Source of the DNA: Planococcus lenghuensis
GTDB taxonomy: Bacteria; Bacillota; Bacilli; Bacillales_A; Planococcaceae
NCBI RefSeq assembly: GCF_001999905.1
Contig: NZ_CP019640.1
Coordinates: 2,708,001 to 2,772,000 of the forward strand
DNA: 64,000 bases
Direction of reading: 5' to 3'
Below the pieces are notes generated by a model. The model did not search any database and was not told the DNA's origin. It worked only from the letters and a program-made list of their open reading frames with translations. The position numbers and the translations under genes are program-made. Below, one piece after another: positions 61,215-64,000 of this stretch. The number at the start of each line of letters is the position of its first letter. The stretch's first letter is position 1.

Positions 61215-61700
61215 TTATGCTTTCGTATCAAAAAAGCCGGTGCCGCCGGCCGGTGGAGTTTGCTGTCCGTGCGGTGATTGGTAATTGTATTGCTGCTGGC
61301 GTGAGCGGGTCACTTCTTCGATCATGTGATGAACGAATTCCATCGCATCTTTCAGCAGCTGTTCGTTGATTTTATTTTTGGCCTGTAGTTCAACGAGCAA
61401 TTCTTGCAATGTCTTCATGCGCGACTGAATGTTCTTCCGGGCGATTTCATCCGGTAACCGGTCGATGAATTCATGGAAACGGAGTGACGGATGCGCCCCC
61501 ATGAGAGCCGTCACGGCCTGTTCCCGTTTGTCATCCGCCTGGTTCAGCTGCCGGACGAGCCGCGCTTCCTGCTGCACGAGTTCATTGAGATCATCAATCC
61601 GGCGGTCGATCAGAATGGTTTTCTTCTCGTCCGCATACACAATCAGCTGTTGCTGAATACTGATCAATTCTTCCAGAGCTGTAATGACTGATTGGGGCAC
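61215..61700 (-). CDS. flgN: FlgN-type export chaperone
   Basis: A 161-residue helical protein (LEELISIQQQLIVYADEKKTILIDRRIDDLNELVQQEARLVRQLNQ), typical of FlgN, the chaperone that delivers FlgK and FlgL to FlhA. The C-terminal Gln- and Pro-rich tail (RQQQYNYQSPHGQQTPPAGG) is likely unstructured. It starts with GTG at 61700, with GAGGAGG upstream. Confidence 0.9.
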   Translation of the reverse strand: MPQSVITALEELISIQQQLIVYADEKKTILIDRRIDDLNELVQQEARLVRQLNQADDKREQAVTALMGAHPSLRFHEFIDRLPDEIARKNIQSRMKTLQELLVELQAKNKINEQLLKDAMEFVHHMIEEVTRSRQQQYNYQSPHGQQTPPAGGTGFFDTKA

Positions 61701-61730
61701 CTGTATACCCTCCTCTGTTAAGGGGTGAAT

Positions 61731-62003
61731 TTATTTATCAAACCAAAAATCGTAGAATTTACCGGCAAGTTTTTCGTTGCTGACCTCATACTCACCCGAC
61801 TGGATCCGGGCCTTCAGCTCCTGGATCTTATCTTGCCGTTCGGCATCGATATCGTCTTTCTTTTCGAACAGTTCTTTTGCTTTATCGGAAATTTGCAGCT
61901 GGTCTTCTCGCTGGAGGGGATTCGATTTTGCAACCGGCGTTACTTGCGTCTGCTTATGGTAAGACTGCACAAATGCAGACCCGTTCGTCTTATCGATATT
62001 CAT
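61731..62003 (-). CDS. flgM: FlgM, anti-sigma-D factor
   Basis: A 90-residue FlgM. The C-terminal half (LQISDKAKELFEKKDDIDAERQDKIQELKARIQSGEYEVSNEKLAGKFYDF) is the sigma-28-binding region. It holds sigma D until the hook-basal body is complete, then leaves through the export gate. The ATG at 62003 is selected because AAAGGAGG lies six bases upstream; the frame extends to 62027 without a site. The operon itself is under a sigma-D promoter, giving a feedback loop. Confidence 0.94.
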   Translation of the reverse strand: MNIDKTNGSAFVQSYHKQTQVTPVAKSNPLQREDQLQISDKAKELFEKKDDIDAERQDKIQELKARIQSGEYEVSNEKLAGKFYDFWFDK

Positions 62004-62023
62004 CTCCTCGCCCTCCTTTCTAG

Positions 62024-62458
62024 TCATTTATTGCGCTTCAGGCGCCAGTACTGGGCTTCGTTCTGATGGCCATGCTGGGCTTTTCTGATTTCGTCCTTCG
62101 CTTTTTCCCGAGTCATCATTTCGTCGACAGCGGTGGAATAGCGCTCATAGCAGTCGTTGCACAGCACTTGCCTTTTGATCAATGTACCACATTGCGCGCA
62201 TTCATAGCCTAAATTGGGATAGTCCTCCGCGAAAATCCGGCCCCCACGAATAAATTCCATGATCCGCTTTTCAGAGACTTCTGCAGCCTTACTTACTTCT
62301 TGAAGAGTCGCATAGCGATTCTGCTCCTTTTTCAGAAAGTCGGCTACATATTTAAAATCCTGTTCTATATCTTCAAAGCAATTCAGGCAGTAATCAGTGT
62401 GGTCCTTCAAAAAAAGCCGTCCGCATATTCTGCAGTTCTCCAGTTCTCCCTGCCCCAT
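62024..62458 (-). CDS. yvyF: YvyF-like flagellar operon protein with two zinc-ribbon motifs
   Basis: A 144-residue protein (TIGR03826-type). Two CxxC pairs near the N-terminus, Cys9/Cys12 and Cys24/Cys27, and another set at Cys87/Cys90 and Cys100/Cys103 suggest two zinc ribbons. Between them is a helix-turn-helix-like stretch, ATLQEVSKAAEVSEKRIMEFIRGGRI. It regularly precedes flgM in Bacillus, where its role is regulatory but unsettled. It is the first gene after the sigma-D promoter. B. subtilis has comF genes upstream; here the motility genes motB and fliL are. Confidence 0.9.
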   Translation of the reverse strand: MGQGELENCRICGRLFLKDHTDYCLNCFEDIEQDFKYVADFLKKEQNRYATLQEVSKAAEVSEKRIMEFIRGGRIFAEDYPNLGYECAQCGTLIKRQVLCNDCYERYSTAVDEMMTREKAKDEIRKAQHGHQNEAQYWRLKRNK

Positions 62459-62493
62459 GATTCATCACCCGTTTTCTCTTATGTCTATCTTTT

Positions 62494-62520
62494 ATATCGG
62501 CATTTTATCTCAAAAGTTTA
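62494..62520 (-). promoter_or_regulatory. Sigma-D promoter of the yvyF-flgM-flgN-flgK-flgL operon
   Basis: On the minus strand TAAA (62520-62517), 15 bases, GCCGATAT (62501-62494) equals the sigma-D consensus exactly. It lies about 36 bases before the yvyF start. The 74-base gap between fliL and yvyF holds nothing else. Confidence 0.93.
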
Positions 62521-62532
62521 CGGTTATTTGAA

Positions 62533-62958
62533 TTACTGCACTTTAAATTCCGTCACAAGCACCCGTTCCACAGTTCCTGTCTCCATGATGCTCTCCAGCT
62601 TGAGCGTCAATTGCTGTTCCAGCGCATCAATGCCTTCGACGCCGATCAGCTGTTCTTTCGAAAAGCCTGCAAGCGTCGAGATCGCTGCGGCCCGGACTTC
62701 TGCCGCCCGCTGGTCAGTTTCTTCTTTCGCTTTTTTATTGCTCAATAAAATATTAAAACGCACGACCGCAAAGCTGTCCGGATTGGCCAGATTTGTCGTG
62801 ATCGTATCGGTTTCCGTACTTAGCACCGCCAATTCCTCGGCAGCCACACCGGTATGTTTGGCAGCACTTTCAGCGTTTTTACCGAAGAACACAAACGCGC
62901 CTGCGCCGATGATGAGAATCACGGCCAAAGCTCCGAAAATCACTTTTAAATTTTTCAT
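62533..62958 (-). CDS. fliL: FliL, basal-body stator-associated protein
   Basis: A 141-residue single-pass membrane protein. The N-terminal helix (about 5-28, VIFGALAVILIIGAGAFVFF) anchors it, and the external domain has the FliL pattern ITTNLANPDSFAVVRFNI and a C-terminal RVLVTEFKVQ. FliL supports stator function. It follows motB by 14 bases rather than flbD, unlike the B. subtilis order, so the stator genes and FliL form one unit. Confidence 0.92.
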   Translation of the reverse strand: MKNLKVIFGALAVILIIGAGAFVFFGKNAESAAKHTGVAAEELAVLSTETDTITTNLANPDSFAVVRFNILLSNKKAKEETDQRAAEVRAAAISTLAGFSKEQLIGVEGIDALEQQLTLKLESIMETGTVERVLVTEFKVQ

Positions 62959-62972
62959 TCTATACCTCCAGT

Positions 62973-63794
62973 TTAGTCGTCCTGCTGTTCGTATGGTGAG
63001 ATCAGGACCTCCACCCGGCGATTATTGGCTCTGCCTTTTACTGTATCGTTCGGGGCAATCGGTCGGTATTCCCCGTAGCCGGTGGCACTGAATTTCTGCG
63101 GTTCCAGCTCATCATTCTTCAGCAGGATTTTCATGAAATTAATCGCCCGGGCGGCGCTCAATTCCCAGTTAGACGGAAACTCAGCCGAGTTGGTCGGCAC
63201 GTTATCCGTGTGCCCTTCTATGAAGATGTCCCGCGCGGGATTGGTGATCAGGAGCTCCGAGATCTCTTCCACGAGCGTCACGGCATCAGCTGTGACCGTT
63301 GCGTTCCCCGGGCTATATAGAATGCCGTCTTTTATTTTCAATATGAGCCCCTTCGCCGTCAACTCTGTCTCCAGCCGGGCGGATAACCCTTTTTCTTCGA
63401 TATAACTTTCTATTTTTTTCTGCTGTTCAGCGAGTGCCTCGAAGTCTTCTTCAGCAGACATGACCGCTCCTGTGCTATCACCGGTTAACTCACTGTCTTC
63501 AGCTTCAACAGCATCCGGTTCGGCCAGTTCCATCGAGTCGGCCGATTCTGTAGTCGGCTCTTCCGGTTCCATGGGTTCAACCGGCGTCTGGTACTCTAGC
63601 ACCCCGGTTCCGCCTTGCAATTCATTATTGAATGAATTTGAGATTTCCTTGAATTTTTGTGAGTTCACTTCACTTGCTGCATACAATACGATAAACAAAG
63701 CCAAGAGAAGCGTGAGGATATCGGCATATGGAATCAACCAGGATTCGTCGACATGCTCATCGTGTTTTTTCTTACGCTTCAACTTGAACACCAT
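62973..63794 (-). CDS. motB: MotB, stator protein
   Basis: A 273-residue stator subunit that anchors the motor to peptidoglycan. The membrane helix contains the proton- or ion-binding Asp25 in PYADILTLLLALFIVLY. An acidic linker (about 75-110, rich in Glu and Pro) follows. The OmpA-like domain has FIEGHTDNVPTNS and SNWELSAARA. The start is uncertain: ATG 63794 fits family N-termini, while the frame also opens at TTG 63821. Only weak ribosome sites are seen, inside motA. It overlaps the motA end by 23 bases. Confidence 0.95.
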   Translation of the reverse strand: MVFKLKRKKKHDEHVDESWLIPYADILTLLLALFIVLYAASEVNSQKFKEISNSFNNELQGGTGVLEYQTPVEPMEPEEPTTESADSMELAEPDAVEAEDSELTGDSTGAVMSAEEDFEALAEQQKKIESYIEEKGLSARLETELTAKGLILKIKDGILYSPGNATVTADAVTLVEEISELLITNPARDIFIEGHTDNVPTNSAEFPSNWELSAARAINFMKILLKNDELEPQKFSATGYGEYRPIAPNDTVKGRANNRRVEVLISPYEQQDD

Positions 63795-64000
63795 CCCTGT
63801 TGTTCGCTGCTTCTCCTTCAAGTACTCGGTCTCGGGCCGGCAGATATGTCAGTAATTTCTCTTCCACTGTACGGGCCGGCAGTCCTTCTTGCACAGCCAT
63901 CATGCCTTCGAGCATAATATAGCGCATTTTGATTTCCTGTTCGGATTTCCGTTTGAGTTTATTGGCGAACGGATGCCATAATACGTAGCCCGTGAAAATT
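63772..64000 (-). CDS. motA: MotA, stator protein (5' end outside the window)
   Basis: The last 75 codons of a motA gene are present, read as IFTGYVLWHPFANKLKRKSEQEIKMRYIMLEGMMAVQEG...LLTYLPARDRV and ending at the TAA at 63774-63772. The pattern HPFANKLK, ML-EGMMAVQEG and LLTYLPAR is typical of MotA C-termini. The sequence continues past base 64000. With MotB it forms the ion-driven stator. Confidence 0.93.
   Translation of the reverse strand, partial: IFTGYVLWHPFANKLKRKSEQEIKMRYIMLEGMMAVQEGLPARTVEEKLLTYLPARDRVLEGEAANNRDGVQVEA

Overview
The window reads as chromosomal DNA of a Gram-positive Bacillales bacterium, most likely a Planococcaceae member. Reasons: strong AGGAGG-type ribosome binding sites, frequent GTG and TTG starts, mid-range G+C, a Bacillus-type flagellar operon (fliY, swrB-like, sigD, flhO/flhP, yvyF-flgM), a CYP102-type self-sufficient P450, a Bacillus-type yrhE/yrhD formate dehydrogenase, and a palindromic repeat remembered from Bacillales. 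The genus cannot be fixed from sequence alone.

Left half (1-35 kb) is a mosaic of metabolic and accessory genes. A RAYT-type transposase (466-1110) is followed by a helicase with a C-terminal nuclease-like domain and a LexA-like self-cleavage domain (1220-3652). Next are a 2-hydroxycarboxylate transporter and its DcuS/CitA-type two-component system (4365-8236). An AT-rich islet (about 8.3-10.4 kb) carries an orphan deaminase-fold toxin candidate and a small partner gene. Then come an esterase, a degenerate tRNA, a YefM/YoeB toxin-antitoxin pair with its operator, a membrane protein, a CBS protein, an aldo/keto reductase, a FrnE-like oxidoreductase whose first active-site Cys codon is TGA, an acyl-CoA synthetase, and a CYP102 P450-reductase fusion. 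An IS605-type tnpB element, a patatin, a PIN/antitoxin pair, the fdhD / fdhA-yrhD formate dehydrogenase locus, a HipA-like kinase with a HIRAN-domain partner facing an AbrB-type regulator, an orphan bioD and an AEC transporter complete this half.

Right half (35.4-64 kb) is a flagellar supercluster. On the minus strand from 56.4 kb down to 35.5 kb, a c-di-GMP-I riboswitch and an intrinsic terminator precede flgB-flgC-fliE-fliF-fliG-fliH-fliI-fliJ-fliK-flgD-flgE-flbD-fliM-fliY-fliO-fliP-fliQ-fliR-flhB-flhA-flhF-flhG-sigD-swrB-like-yaaR. Most junctions overlap or nearly touch. No chemotaxis gene is present, and the CheC-type motif of FliY looks degenerate. flhO-flhP (rod proteins) run the opposite way from the same promoter region. 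Beyond a duplicated repeat block lies a second minus-strand cluster, motA(partial)-motB-fliL, then yvyF-flgM-flgN-flgK-flgL behind a consensus sigma-D promoter. Early genes thus build the basal body, hook and export gate and make sigma D; FlgM holds sigma D until the hook is complete; the late operon supplies hook-filament junction proteins.

Four families of non-coding repeats are visible. One is a GACACAGGGACA motif (10 copies at four loci) also found in and beside the RAYT gene. The second is a terminator-like repeat of about 55 bp (three copies at 30.6, 33.1 and 35.2 kb). The third is one copy of a Bacillales-type palindromic repeat (35.3 kb). The fourth is a 217-bp tandem duplication built from 21-bp units (58.5-58.9 kb).
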